Shown: positions 28,701 through 39,700, numbered from the stretch's first letter. The stretch is 64,000 nucleotides of DNA from Phoronis australis (GCA_002633005.1 NMRA01000468.1:1-64000), one strand, 5' to 3'. Notes: a model not told the origin generated them from the letters alone. Numbers and translations: made by a program.

Positions 28701-31616
28701 CAAGACTTTGACAAAGTGAATGCACGTACTGCATACTACAGCAAACATATAGAAATAACCTTGAAAAGCTGCAAACTAAACCTAGATTCAGCTTGAGAGA
28801 GTCGTAGATAAACATCTGATTCAGTTAATAACTATGAAACTATAAAATATGAAACTAGCCCATTTGACAAATGCAAAGCCAGAACAGTAATGGACTTTAC
28901 CACGTTCTAAATGTGCACAAAATTTAAGTGTACTATAGCAGTTTGTGGCAGGTAAAATGAATATAAAACCTTAGCTTTTTGTGATTCCCTCTGTATCTAC
29001 AAAGTTCCTTTACGGATTTCCTTGAAATTGGACAAATAGGAATCTAAACTTTTTTCAGGATCTTTTTGAAAGAGGCATGGGACACGAAAGCTCGTAAAAA
29101 GTTCTTTTAAACAATTCCTGACAAAAGTACCATCTCGCAATGTCTAGTACAGTGTAATTCGCTTTCCCCTGTGAGAAAATTTCCAGAAAAAATCACAAAT
29201 TCACGATTTTTGAAATATGCACGGAGGAAAAACTCTGTGGTTACCAAAACGTTTATAATGTGCCTCCCACTTATCATAAATGTTCTTATGCTCTAACAGT
29301 CAGTTGCTTGAAGTCGCTTGAAGTCAAAGGTCACATTTTTCATATAAGGGAAAGTGCTACGTCTATGTCTTGCCACACTTAAATAAGGACTGAGACGTGG
29401 TTTGCTTTGTGGTAGAAAAGTCAATGAAGTGGCAAGCAGATGACAGATCGTTTCTTGAAATTTTAAACTAAAATGAAATACCTTGATATCAACAGAAATT
29501 AGAAATCTTTACGCACAAACCTTAAAAATGCCTGGTTAGCGGGGTGAATTCTGGTTTAGTGGCAGAGAACCACTTTCAATATCACAATTTAGTCTGTTTA
29601 CCGAGTTTCAGGCCTCTTTTAAGTTTGTTAAATGTATATCTATGAAATTGACCATGGGTGGATCCAGGATTTTGAGTTGGGGGGGGCAGGGCAGAGTATT
29701 AACTAGAATTTTGCCTGTTAGACATTTGCACACCCGAACTGCCAATCTGGGAGAATTTTAGGGGGGAGGGGGCATGTCCGCCTTGCCCCCCCCCTCTAAA
29801 TCCATTGCTGGTGACAATGGATGATGGCTACTTTCAGACATATTCGACTACTACTACTGTGCCTTCTTGTGGCAATTTTAGTTTTTTACATTTTGTTCTA
29901 CGTCATCAGTCAGTTCCTCAACAGATTTTCATGAAGTTTGGCAAAAAGGTTTATGTAAAGAGGCAATGTGACACTTTCCTATTTATGGCCGGATTTGACA
30001 TACCGTGTGCCACCTAGTGGCCATTTTTATTCTTGAGTGTTTGTGGCCAAATCACTCTAAGGATTATATGAAAATTGACATATGCATTCCTACTGGGAAG
30101 TGCATGGCTGATGATATTTTCGGATTGGTCCGACTGCTGTGGTGCACCCTAGTGGCAATTTTGTTTTTGCTACCTATGGCTCAATATCTTCCATTCAGTT
30201 TCTATGTGTTTCTGTTGAAGAGAGTGCAACTTATTTGAATCAGGACAAAGCCTACTTAAATGTGGAGTCCCCTAGTGGCATTTTTAAAATCAAAATAGAT
30301 GTTGGAATGCCGTGCAGTTACCAACGGATAAAAATATAAAATAGTAAAACTAGTAAAATTAAAACGACGAGTGTCGGTACTAAAATATATTAAAATATTC
30401 ACATGTTTCGAGCGATGCGCCCTTTGTCAAGGGTGTGCTACAGACTGCTGAGTACATGTACTCGTCGTTTCAGTTTTACTAGTTTGGCATCTTTGGTTTT
30501 CTTTGCTTTTGCCCAATTGTTATTTACCAGATTCGTTGATGGATGATCATTAAATAACAACACCTGTCCAGTTTCAAATGGATATGACCTACGTTACACT
30601 CCTAGTGCCCTTTCTGTCTACCTGGTATTCTTTTGTCATTCTTTTCCCTATCTTCTAAACTGTTTTGGAAAAATGATGATGAGTTGGCAGGTATGTTCTT
30701 TTTGAGGAGAGCAGTGCTGACTTGCTTTGCAGCCCATAAAAGCTATTCTAAATTTAATTATTGCTCACTTGAGTGAGTCCGAATGTTTTCCACAATGATC
30801 ATCACTGGTATAGGCGCTGCCCGCGATGCACACACTGGGTATATGTCATTGTCTATACCTTGCTCTAGTTATTATAGAAATGAATCAATATTGTGTAGAA
30901 TTAACTTGTCATTCCTAGGTAAAGTACAATGTTTTACTTGCCTTCATAACACCTACATCTCTACTGTGTGGGTCTGCTGGTTCAAGTGTTTGTGAATGCA
31001 AGGAAGACAGTTAACTTGCGTCATTGTAATAGAGAATTCGTGGAAATGTGATCCAAAGATGAGGGAAGTCATTATTATTTTTCTGTCTTGTTGTATGCAC
31101 ATTGCCATTATTGTCTCCGAGGATAAAAAATGAGGGCTTTCAGAGCTCTAACTATCTTGTTGACTGAGAATGTAAAGAGACTTTGGAAAAATCAACTAAT
31201 GAGCGATCATGATTATAGCTCAGTGGTTAATGAAACATTTACTTAATATTATGATGAATTATCTTCATGATAGTATGATGAATCATCGTCATGATAGTAT
31301 GATGAATCATCTTCATGATAGCATGATAAATCATCGTCATGATATTATGATGAATCATCGTCATGACAGTCAGTGTATAGAAGTGCTGCTTACACATTTG
31401 CACTACTTGGAAAAAACTTCTGTCTTGAAAATCTTGACTGAATTTTGTTGGTGTATTGATTTCACTTGTTTTTGAACTGAACTTATTGTTTTTAACATTT
31501 CCAGTTGCTGGCTGGGTTGTCAGTTCATCCCTCTTTGCATTAGTGACTTGAAGGACGTGGAACATGTCTGTCCCAACTGTAACAGAGTGGTCGGACGCTA
31601 CCAACGGATCAACTAA
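25569..31616 (+). CDS. LITAF: LITAF-domain protein (LPS-induced TNF factor / SIMPLE family)
   Basis: A monotopic membrane protein of late endosomes in the known family, linked to ESCRT and NEDD4-type ligases. Exons: 25569-25746, microexon 26077-26094, possibly 27404-27415, 28070-28250 and 31505-31616. Without the optional exon the sum is 489 nt, 162 residues, close to human LITAF (161). The N-terminus is Pro/Tyr/Gln-rich with a PPQY motif at residues 31-34. The LITAF domain shows CQFC as the first zinc knuckle, then the hydrophobic insertion helix around GLLTWLAVGGLCLIG and CWLGCQFIPLC, then EHVCPNC as the second knuckle, and a VVGRYQRIN end. Phases 1-1-1-2 join cleanly. The ATG lies two bases after a TTCTTTTCAG acceptor, so at least one upstream non-coding exon is expected. 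Introns hold a MITE, an hAT-like MITE and three tandem repeats. Confidence 0.88.
26077..26094 (+). CDS. LITAF: LITAF 18-nt microexon
   Basis: AATTTCAG precedes GTTACCATGGATACCCAG, and GTATAT follows. It adds six residues (YHGYPG) and keeps phase 1 on both sides. The Gly/Tyr/Pro content continues the Pro-rich linker, which argues for use rather than chance. Confidence 0.6.
27404..27415 (+). CDS. LITAF: Possible LITAF 12-nt microexon
   Basis: AATTCCAG precedes TTTTACCATACG, which is followed by a good GTGAGT donor. It would insert four residues, again phase 1 to phase 1. The polypyrimidine tract is weak, so this is a candidate only, perhaps alternatively spliced. Confidence 0.3.
28070..28250 (+). 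CDS. LITAF: LITAF exon with first zinc knuckle and membrane helix
   Basis: 181 bases after a GATATTTCCAG acceptor, ending ATTGG before GTAATT, phase 1 to 2. It encodes YQAPTVIAQP, then CQFCQANVVT and the start of the hydrophobic helix (LLTWLAVGGLCLIG). Confidence 0.88.
28408..28502 (+). repeat. 19-bp tandem repeat, 5 copies, LITAF intron
   Basis: The unit GTGGTCTGTTGAACCCTCC repeats at 28408, 28427, 28446, 28465 and 28484 with one or two changes per copy. It starts about 160 bases after an exon end. Confidence 0.85.
29071..29617 (+). mobile_element. MITE family A, copy 2, in LITAF intron
   Basis: The ends are AGAGGCATGGGACACG and, inverted, AGAGGCCTGAAAC. TTTTAA follows the right end, and the left TTAA has decayed to TGAA. 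The body shares CAATTCCTGACAAAAG, CCATCTCGCAATGTCT, AAATCACAAATTCACG and TTGCCACACTTAAATAAGG-like segments with copies 1 and 3. Non-coding. Confidence 0.75.
29653..29810 (+). mobile_element. hAT-like MITE family B, copy 1, in LITAF intron
   Basis: The ~157-bp element starts GGGTGGATCCAGGATTTTGAG, has a G-run, GCAGAGTATTA, ATTTTGCCTG and GGGAGAATTTTAGGGG, and ends in CCCCTCTAAATCCATTGCTG. The termini are short inverted repeats of the CAGNGGCGGATNNAGGG type, common in hAT elements. An 8-bp target duplication is not clear in this copy. Three more copies lie at 39055, 47479 and 59555, all in the same direction. Confidence 0.65.
29860..30290 (+). repeat. Diverged ~123-148-bp periodic repeat around TAGTGGCAATTTT
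   Basis: The motif (C/T)NTAGTGGC(A/C)ATTTT recurs with GGC at about 29871, 30019, 30154 and 30277. Weak similarity (ATGAAATT/GAAGTTTGG, GTGACAC, CAACAG) lies between copies. It is an old minisatellite-like array in the LITAF intron. Confidence 0.45.
30345..30486. mobile_element. Fold-back element with ~36-bp arms
   Basis: The left arm 30345-30380 contains AAACTAGTAAAATTAAAACG and ACGACGAGTG. The right arm 30451-30486 is its reverse complement with several mismatches (ACTCGTCGTTT, AGTTTTACTAGTTTGG). The loop has CATGTTTCGAGCGATGCGCC and TTTGTCAAGGG. It lies in the LITAF intron; class unknown. Confidence 0.55.
31249..31369 (+). repeat. 24-bp tandem repeat, 5 copies, each nearly palindromic
   Basis: Units built on ATGATGAATCATCNTCATGA are repeated five times, about 135 bases before the terminal LITAF exon. 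Each unit can fold on itself (ATGATGA against TCATCNTCAT). It gives long spurious ORFs on both strands. Confidence 0.85.
31505..31616 (+). CDS. LITAF: LITAF terminal coding exon
   Basis: 112 bases after an ACATTTCCAG acceptor, ending at TAA 31614-31616. It encodes the rest of the helix (CWLGCQFIPLC), ISDLKDVEHVCPNC (second zinc knuckle) and a basic VGRYQRIN end, which is very close to the family consensus. Confidence 0.9.
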
Positions 31617-31663
31617 AGGGACCCAATTTGCCAATCCTTGGCTGTGTGTGAGATGTCCATTGC

Positions 31664-31673
31664 AATAAATAAA
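31664..31673 (+). terminator. LITAF polyadenylation signals (overlapping AATAAATAAA)
   Basis: Two overlapping AATAAA hexamers begin 48 bases after the LITAF stop codon, implying a very short 3' UTR if they are used. Confidence 0.6.
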
Positions 31674-31689
31674 GTGATCGTTAAATTCA

Positions 31690-34630
31690 GTTTTGGCATA
31701 GAGGTGTAGTTGTTCCATTTGTTTATCTCAGTAATTGGTATATGATGTTTAAATGTTGTTCAATTGACCATTATGTGATTGAGACTGCATACCAATTCTT
31801 TATTACTGGACTCGGAACTTACTAGTTGTAAGTAGAAAAATGATGTTGTAACAGACATAGTTTTTTTTAGTTTTTCTTCTAAAAGTGGCTGGTACCAAAA
31901 GTAACGGTTCCTTATCAGTCTTTGAGAAATTGGGGAAGTCATGTGATGAATCGTAAAGATGTGTCTGTGGCGGTCAAAATTGGTTTTGTAAGTGAAGTTA
32001 AGCATATTTTACGGACACTCCGTTTCCTTACTGATAATTAACTTCATAGTGAAAACAACACAATTAAGCAGATGACGCCCACTTTCTGGGAATGTCAATG
32101 AAAATATTGTTTAAATGTGTCCAATTGAAAATGAATTGATAATGGATCAAATTGATCATTCCGAACAGTGTGCTTTCCTGAGTGTGGGTTAGATTTGTTA
32201 ATTAAAAGATATTTAAATATTTACATAATATACGTGGCATGTGTAAGGTTGCTTCTGCAAATCATGTAATTATATGTGTGGCATTGCCTGTTGTTGCATT
32301 CAAAAACTGACTTGTACTTATAGTTTCCATTACAGTGCTGAAAGCTTTGTAGGTTCTTTAATGTTTACATTTTGAATTTATTCTGTGTGTAGTAATTTTG
32401 CATGAATTTCGTGGCATTTTGGTGTTTAGAGGCTTATTTCTAGGTATGGATGGTTGTTTCTTAAAATCCCAAGTACTCTGTCAACTATGGACCCATTCCT
32501 AGTTTTCAAATAAAAAGTTGCTATGATTTCAGTTTCACATCTCGCAGAATCTAATGTAGTAGAACTTGTTTAAAATAATTGAACCCAACCAGACCAAACC
32601 AAAGGCAATCAGACAAAATGACCCCGTGAAGGCTTGGCAGAAGCTAAATTCAGTGTCGGAGTAGACTTTTCCCTGATAACGGAGAATGATTAGGAAAATT
32701 AGTAAGGTTGTTAAGCCATTCTGTAATTAGAATTTTGCCACCCTGACAGTTATCTTCTGTAATTTTTGCCGTTAACAGAATTGGCCTTTGTGACAGGGAA
32801 ATGGCATTTTGTCCGATTGCTCAAGGGTGTAAGGGGAAATGTGAATTATCTTTAGGGCCAAGTGCACAAACTGGGGTAATGTTATTGCGGAATTTGGTCG
32901 TAGTTGAGCAAAAATGCGACGTGTGCATGTTCATTATGTGCAAGTTTTACTGTAGTTGTGGATTTTTACACATTTGTGTTTTCAAATCTATAATTAGTTA
33001 CTAATATTTTGGTAGGGCTTTGTTTCAGTCATATCTGGTACTTAATTCATTCAACAGGTAAATTTTACTTACTGTATGTCCATGTAGTTTTGGGGCAGAT
33101 TTATTGATTACAGGTGCTAATTATTGGGCTTTTTGTGTCATATGCTTATTGTGTAACAAGTTTCATGTATACTTGATGAATTAAGTATTAATATTTTTTT
33201 AGGGTTTTAGGTAGATTTATATAAAATCTGCTGCTATATTCTCAGTGTCAAAGCTATGGTGATCTGTGAACTGGCCTATCATTGTGCTACATGCTTTTAT
33301 AATATTCACAATGTTTTTGAGCTTTCCATATTTATGAAACAAGGAGTTGCTTCAATTAATAAAACAATGGTTTTCACTGCTTCTCTTGTTTTCAAGTGAA
33401 TACAATTACTTCATTTTCTGATGCATTCACATGTTTTAATGACTGTCCTTCAGGTTAGGCTAAAAAAACTTAGTTGATTATGGTGTGTACACCATCCCAT
33501 TTTGAGGCCTGCACCTAACCAATTAAAAAATGCCTGAAAAGTTGCACAAAGGCACGCGAACAAGGTTTGAATTGCCATGATTTGCCAAGCAATGAGTAAA
33601 AATAAATCCCACTTCATTTTTGATCATCTTGGGTCAGGTGTATTTTCTTTTTTTGAAAAAATAAGCAACTAAAAATATAAACTTTTCAATATGAGACAGA
33701 AACCCTGAATACTTTTAAAGGCTTGCACATGTAGCGAGCACAAATTGAACTTTCATTTATGTCCACTAGATAAAAACCTGCATGCACACAGTATGTTAAT
33801 GCAAGCTTACTTTAGTGCCATCCACACAAGACTTGCACTAGAACGAGTTACTCCGTCCTGGAACGATTCAACGCTAGGTTCGAGTGCCGTATGGACGCTA
33901 TTTAAACTAGTAGAACCTACCCAACTTGTAATAACTTATCGAGGTGGGTAAATTGTTCTAGGGTAACTTTCACCACTTTCAATTCCTGTGTAGCTACAAA
34001 TACAGGGCAACGCAGAAGTAATTATCAGCTGTGGTTACATACAGGCAGGTTTTCTCTTTGCACGTCGTATTGTGCACACAACAACAGCTTCCATATAACC
34101 CTAGTTATCAGATGTGTGCGTGTGTGTGTATTTTCCACTTAAAAGAGGGCAAGCTGCACTAATGCAAGTTGTTCTAGGGTAGGTTTATGTGGGGACTGGA
34201 TTTAAGTTAAATGGGTGATCTTAATTTTGTTAACAAAACTAAAGAATTAGAAATATTTACTTCGTTTTGACAGCTGTCAAAATTTTGAAAGTTTGAATTT
34301 TATTAATTACGTAGGAGCGTATTCAGCCTTTGAAGAGTTAAAAATTCATTTGGGCAATTAGTTTTGAGCTAAATTGAAAATAGATCTATGTTGTTGGCGA
34401 AAGAGAGTCAAGTTTCATAGGATGCATTAGTTGTCCGTTCATCAGCAAGTACCATGTCTTGTTTAGACGTGGAAAAACTGTAATGACTGTGATAAAGGGG
34501 TATAAATAACATAGTATTTTCTTGGAAAATGAGGCGAGGTAAATGTAGCTCAACACTGGCACCACTGTAATGACCAGACACAATAAGGTTCTGAAAACAT
34601 AACTCATAGGGAACAGTAGGTAACAGGTGA
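31690..34630. other. Intergenic region between LITAF and FKBP2
   Basis: AT-rich DNA with only short ORFs and no recognisable domain. The two genes converge here: LITAF transcription enters from the left and FKBP2 from the right. A GT-rich run lies near 34110-34130. Confidence 0.5.
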
Positions 34631-34634
34631 CACT

Positions 34635-34640
34635 TTTATT
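34635..34640 (-). terminator. Possible FKBP2 polyadenylation signal
   Basis: TTTATT on the + strand is AATAAA on the minus strand, about 750 bases after the FKBP2 stop. It is a canonical hexamer but rather distant; ATTAAA-type signals also occur nearer. Confidence 0.3.
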
Positions 34641-35390
34641 CCAACGACATGGGACATAAGGGGTTAAAGGTTACGAAGGGGTCTGTACAAGCCTACTTCA
34701 GCATACCGCATAGTGTCCTATAGTACGGAGCTTTTCTGAAAGTTAAGGCGCACTGTAGCTAAACCATCAAGTTTATGAACCACCTTTCGTCATCTGCTGC
34801 CGATGTCTAAATCTTTCCAACAGGAAGAAATGCTATGATAATAACTTTTTTTTAATGTTCAGAAAAGTTCTCAAGCACATTGATTATGAACGCCTAATTA
34901 CATTCAATACTCTCGCGGTAGTCAAACAGAAACATATACAGAGTTTAGGAAGCCTGTCTGCAAGTAACATTAAGAGAAAGCAGTACAGACGGAAGATCTG
35001 TCTGGAGGGGGCTCAATTTTTTAACCCTAAGCCACATAGGACGCTCAAAACTTCAGATTTCCATGTCATGAATCTTGAGGGGGGAGAGCCCATGGTCTTT
35101 CATACCCTGAATTTGCCTATGTGATATTTTCTTACAAAATGCACCTTGAACAAAGTTCTATGAATGTATTTTGATATTCAGTCATATACAGCAAACCTTG
35201 ACCATGACTGGCACTTAAAAGCTAAGAAATTCCTTTCAACATGTCAATTGAATAAAGGTGTCTTAGAAAAACTTAACGTCATGAACAATATGGACATTGC
35301 ATATAGTCCTATAAATGCACTGCAGAGGCATTCAAGCTTGGCAAGGATTTCAACCCTCCCTTTGGCTTTGATCACTAACATTTTTCATAA

Positions 35391-35828
35391 TCATAGTTCA
35401 TCCTTTCGGTCAATCTTTATCAGTTCCACTTCGAAGTTCAAGGTAGCGCCACCTGGAATTTTTGGTGGCGCACCCTGGTCACCGTATCCCAAATCAGAAG
35501 GAATGATTAATTTCCTCTTTTCCCCTTCACACATTCCCAGCAGTCCTTGGTCCCATCCTTTGATAACTTGTCCAGTTCCCAGGGTGAACACGAACGGGCT
35601 TCCTCTAGGAATACTGCTATCGAATTCTGTACCGTCAGTCAATGTTCCTGTGTAATGCATTTGCAAAGTGTCTCCCTTTTTGGACTTTATCTTGCACTTG
35701 TCTGGATCTACACGCTTCTTCACGCCAATTTGCAGTTTCTGAACTTTCTTTGTGGCCTCCTCTGCTTGTTGGGCACACATGAAAAACGTCGTTAGAAGAA
35801 CGACTTTCAGCATTATTTCCACTCGCAT
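35391..35828 (-). CDS. FKBP2: FKBP2-like ER peptidyl-prolyl isomerase, intronless, KDEL end
   Basis: A prolyl cis-trans isomerase (FKBP fold) of the endoplasmic reticulum. The ORF is 145 codons from ATG 35828 to TGA 35391, close to human FKBP2 (142 residues). Residues 1-22 form a signal peptide ([13 protein letters not shown] core). The PPIase domain (about 50-139) shows MHYTG (Y59), [25 protein letters not shown] (W92), [17 protein letters not shown] and the closing NFEVEL. C45 and C100 match the cysteine pair of FKBP2. The C-terminus is RKDEL, a canonical ER retrieval signal (the human protein has a variant). The whole frame lies in one exon, whereas the vertebrate gene is split. Codons and frame are intact, so it looks functional: either an intron-loss lineage gene or an old retrocopy. 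A CCAAT box lies upstream. Confidence 0.93.
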   Translation of the reverse strand: MRVEIMLKVVLLTTFFMCAQQAEEATKKVQKLQIGVKKRVDPDKCKIKSKKGDTLQMHYTGTLTDGTEFDSSIPRGSPFVFTLGTGQVIKGWDQGLLGMCEGEKRKLIIPSDLGYGDQGAPPKIPGGATLNFEVELIKIDRKDEL

Positions 35829-35993
35829 TTTGGTCTTTGATATAAGGCCTTAATACAGAACGGTATGAACTTAAATTATAAACCTTTCACCAGGAGAAAT
35901 CACCAAAACGTTCCTGTGACCGAGTCTTCGCAGCGACCGTAGAATCGTCTTGAACCGGCTCCTGGCCTCGAGTGTGCAAGGTGTTGGAAAACG

Positions 35994-35998
35994 ATTGG
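35994..35998 (-). promoter_or_regulatory. CCAAT box upstream of FKBP2
   Basis: ATTGG on the + strand (GAGCCAATCG on the minus strand) lies about 166 bases before the FKBP2 start codon. No TATA box is obvious. Confidence 0.3.
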
Positions 35999-37474
35999 CT
36001 CACATTTGAAGCTATTGCCACCTATCGGGCACCAGTCAACACTAGAGCATTATCGAAGCTGGGTCAGATTATCACCACATGTAGATATAACAATGCAGTA
36101 GTTTCAGACGAACAAAGCATAACATGTTCAGTGTCGGGCATTTATAAAAAAAGCAATTTCAAGCGGTTTGTTCTGCTTTTGATAGAATTTCTTGCTTCAC
36201 TTTCTCGTAAGTGGGCTCTTTGTTGAACTATTTTTGAGCGGACTCGTGAAATAATGATACGTTGTTAGGTAGTTCTGCTTTAGCCTTCTTGCTGGTTCCC
36301 TACGTGTCGCTAGGTGTTCAGTAGCCAGCACGCAGGATCACAAAATTTCCTCGGGAAATTTTTAACCTACATCCGCGTTTCTGATTGGCTTGTCGAATTC
36401 TCAACCGGCAGCGCTTTACGCAAACAAACTGGCAAGACTGATGGGCTGAAGTGTAATGTGTGGTCTGTCGCACCCGATAGATATTAGTAAAGTCTATGGT
36501 CGTACAGACAAGCCGATTAAAAGTTATCGTCCAGGAAATGTAAATCAGCCTAGAAATTGTGGTTGTGCTTTTTCCGTCGGAGTGCATCTTTCTACTGTCA
36601 TGACTTGTGTTTACATACTGGCTGTCAGGCCGGGTATATATGCATATACTATAGTATGAATAACGCACCGTGAAATCGGCCAGATAGGGGAGACGGGACT
36701 CACTCAGTGATCAGCTCGCCGGGTCGGTCGGGGGGCTAGTTGGCCCACCGCCCCAAACTCGGCTGCACTTTCAGCCTGCAGTGACTGCACTGGCGTGACT
36801 TGTAGGCCTACAACTACACTAAAACCACACTGGTCGAAGGCGGCCAGTGACGGTTTTTCTTGATCTTGACTGACAGGCAACGATCGATTGGTTAACCCGC
36901 CGGGTGAGTAAATTTTGGAGCTTCACTCGATTCAGTGCTGGTCATAAGCCGTGAGCAGTGATGTAAAAATCAGTGTTTTGTTCGTGGGTTTTCAAACAAC
37001 AGCTTGCTCTTCAAGACAGTACCCCATGTGTGTCTTCAGATTCCCGATAATTGATGAGGTCAGTAATCACGTGTGTTTTCCATGATTTAGAGCTAGTGAG
37101 GCAAGTTGGGCCCTTTGAGATGGGGCTAGTCTGGCCAGGGGCCGAACTTGCATATCATCAATAAAGGTTTGTTTTTTCAGGAAATTTAATGAGTAGTATT
37201 CATCATGAAATTACACAAACTCATCTATGTTTCTTTGGTAGCGCATTGTCTTTTTGTAGGTTTTTTAACAGAAAATATTATTTTTAAACGTAAATACTGT
37301 GGGTACTAAAAATGTGAAAGTGTTTTACTCTATGTCTGATGCGAAGCCAGAATGGGGTTATGTGAAGCAAGCCGTCTGGTTTGTGATCTACATTTACGGG
37401 CCGTATCGTCTGGTCTTGAACAAATAAAATGACAAGTTTTAGTTATCATTTGGTTGTTTTTTTTCAGAATCTTT

Positions 37475-38711
37475 CCCTAAGCATGGATCGACATTACAAG
37501 GGAAAACACTAAATCAAGAGAATCGGATACTTTAAGGGCAGCGGTCAGACCATTCCATCCTTCTTGGTTTATTCTGTCGAGTGTATTACTTTATAAATAG
37601 AGCACCTGCTGGCTCAAAAGGAACCGCTCATCCATCAGGCTGGATGACAGTTGACAACATCACCATGTTTCGTCTGCATTTCATTGAAAATGTCAATCCA
37701 TCAAAAGATTCTCCTTTACTCATTCTTCTTGATAACCACGATTCACATCTATCCATCAATGCCTTGGACTCAATTTACGAGGTTCCATTACGATGGGGCA
37801 GTTTGTAAGACCCCAGAATCGCCTACACAACCTGAGCAATCCCTGGAATCAGATTCAGCAGTTCGTGATTGTCGATAATCAAGGAAATGATTCGTTTTCG
37901 CCACCCGTGGGTCTGTTCATGAACATTACATTCACTAGAAAACAATATTCTACAAAATCCTCGTTGTACTAAATCATTTGCTGAAGATTCAGTTCGCAAT
38001 GCCCTACCTCATATCATTAATAAAGTTTCTGAAAAAATACCCATTTATTATCCTTTGTTATGAATTATTTTAAAAACATTTGTTTTGAAAGTTATGAACT
38101 TGAGTGCACTATTTCTAACTGCTTTGTCTGTAACTATTTTCGATAATCTCTCCTAGTCTTTTTACAAGTAGTTTTAAATTACATTATCACTGAATTTTGT
38201 AATTCTGTTTACCTGTAACAATGTATTTTTTATTCTCTGGTGGCTCCGTCGTCAGCTACTACTGCTACTGCTACTGCTACTGCTACTGCTACTGCTACTG
38301 CTACTGCTACTGCTACTGCTACTGCTACTGCTACTGTTATTGCTACTACAGACAGTAAGATCACCGCGAAAAAACACAGGTGGAAACAGAAAAAGGCCAT
38401 TCTCGCCTACACACCAGAGAAAGAGGCCCTGAGAGTAAAACAGGCTTAGGGAAAGAAGGAGAAACCTGCGAGAAAGCTTGCTGTTGACACAAAACCAAAA
38501 CAAAAAGGAGAGAAATCGCCATCCCCATCTCCAGACAGCGAATCTGAACAGGAGTGTTTTGTCTCGTTTGCTTAGACTAAGAGCCATCAGCAGGAGTAGA
38601 GAAAAGTGGGTCTCCTGCGTTGAGTGCAAAGGGTGGGCCCATAAGGAATGCGCTGACGATGGGATGCTGTCCTCCTTTGTGTGCCACAGGTGTAACTCGG
38701 ATGAGGACTAA
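37475..38711 (+). pseudogene. pogo-like DDE transposase relic with PHD-like zinc-finger tail
   Basis: An N-terminal stub MDRHYKGKT at about 37482 is followed by an internal deletion. From 37593 the catalytic core RAPAGSKGTAHPSGWMT, FRLHFIENVNPSKDSP and LLILLDNHDSHLS (a catalytic Asp) is readable. After another deletion and a hexanucleotide expansion, the basic linker (KAILAYTPEKEAL) appears. The tail has CFCLVCLD-like then WVSCVECKGWAHKECADDG and FVCHRCNSDED before TAA at 38709-38711. This is a Cys/His array typical of the C-terminus of such transposases in marine animals. Several frameshifts and stops make it inactive. Confidence 0.7.
38258..38336 (+). repeat. (CTACTG)n hexanucleotide microsatellite
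   Basis: About 13 near-perfect CTACTG units inside the pogo transposase relic. It produces spurious long poly-Ser and Thr-Ala reading frames. Confidence 0.95.
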
Positions 38712-39054
38712 AGCAAATACGTTTAAACTCTCATGTTGTTTACTTTTAATAGCTCATTAAGTAAAAAAAGTAACATTCGATCATCAGTTTAGTAGGTGAA
38801 TGATACTTGCGAAATATTTTAATAGACAGTTGACGTTCAAGCCCTAGTTGGTCCTTTGAGACAGATAAGGCAGGCATACACCAACACAAAATTTTGCAGA
38901 AATGTGTTTTTGTTCATTTTAAGAATACTGCAATGGAGGCCGAACATGCCCCGTCGGTGGGCCCAACTTGCCCCCCCCCCCCGAAGGTGGACATTTTAAA
39001 ACGAAAATTGCTACAAGACAGGTGCACTTATATCGCTTAAATTTGCACCATATA

Positions 39055-39213
39055 CAGGGGCGGATCCAGGATTTTGAGTTGGGGGGGGCACGGCAGAGTA
39101 TTAGCCAGGATTTTGCCCGTCAGACATTCGCAGCCTCCAACTGCCACATGGGATCTGCGTGTATTTTAGGGGGGGGGCATGGCCCCCTTGGCCCCCCTCT
39201 AAATTCGCCACTT
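39055..39213 (+). mobile_element. hAT-like MITE family B, copy 2
   Basis: It starts CAGGGGCGGATCCAGG and ends CTCTAAATTCGCCACTTCTG, with the family interior (GGCAGAGTATTAGCC, GATTTTGCCCGTCAGACATT, GCATGGCCCCCTTGG). It lies just after the pogo relic and about 490 bases from the end of the RING gene. Confidence 0.75.
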
Positions 39214-39700
39214 CTGGGAGCTTTCAAATATAAAAGTCCATGGTCCCAGTCGCCAACAAGTCTGTTTTTGATTTCAGAAAATTCTTTATTAAAGCCTTTG
39301 AAACACAATTTACAAATAGGTCTTGAAAATTCTTTATTAACCATGGTCCTGTTCCAAGAAACTGACTTAAGTTAATTTTTGACTTAAGTCTCTAAGATTT
39401 ATCTTAAGTTCCAAACTTTGAATTTTCCACATTTGGAAACTCAGTCAAAATTAAGACAAAATTTAGGTAACACACTTATGTCAAACTTAAGATCTCTTTC
39501 TTGAATTGGTTTTGAGACAAATCTAATTTTTATTTTAGAATTTACTAAAATTTAAGATTTGTCTTAGCTAAGTCAGTTTTGTTGGAACGGGCCCCATCTC
39601 TTTAGATATAACGATCAATTCCTCAGTCTTAGATCTCTCAACCTAAGAAGTTCGCTTCTAGGTCCTTCGTACGTATTTTGCTGGTTTTGTTCGTCTTTTT

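Larger units (their letters stand above)
36685..38980 (+). mobile_element. Decayed pogo-type (Tc1/mariner superfamily) transposon
   Basis: The left end at 36685 starts TAGGGGAGACGGGACT with a TA flank. Subterminal segments resemble GGGGCTAGTTGGCCC and are repeated at 37103 (GTTGGGCCCTTTGAGA) and 38845 (TAGTTGGTCCTTTGAGA). A transposase relic fills 37460-38711. The matching right end is not next to it; G/C-rich GGGCCCAACTTGCCCC at 38960-38980 is probably subterminal. A candidate outer right end sits at 47720-47746. Family: pogo/Tigger-like DDE_1, by inference from the protein motifs. Confidence 0.6.

Noticed and set aside
31239-31718. 159-codon minus-strand ORF over the LITAF last exon
   Set aside because: It runs through the 24-bp tandem repeat and antisense to the LITAF terminal exon.
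35164-35655. 163-codon ORF on the + strand
   Set aside because: It lies antisense to FKBP2, whose domain is unmistakable on the minus strand. The + frame has no recognisable motif.
38252-38629. 125-codon minus-strand ORF with a poly-Ser end
   Set aside because: Produced by the (CTACTG)n microsatellite inside the pogo relic.
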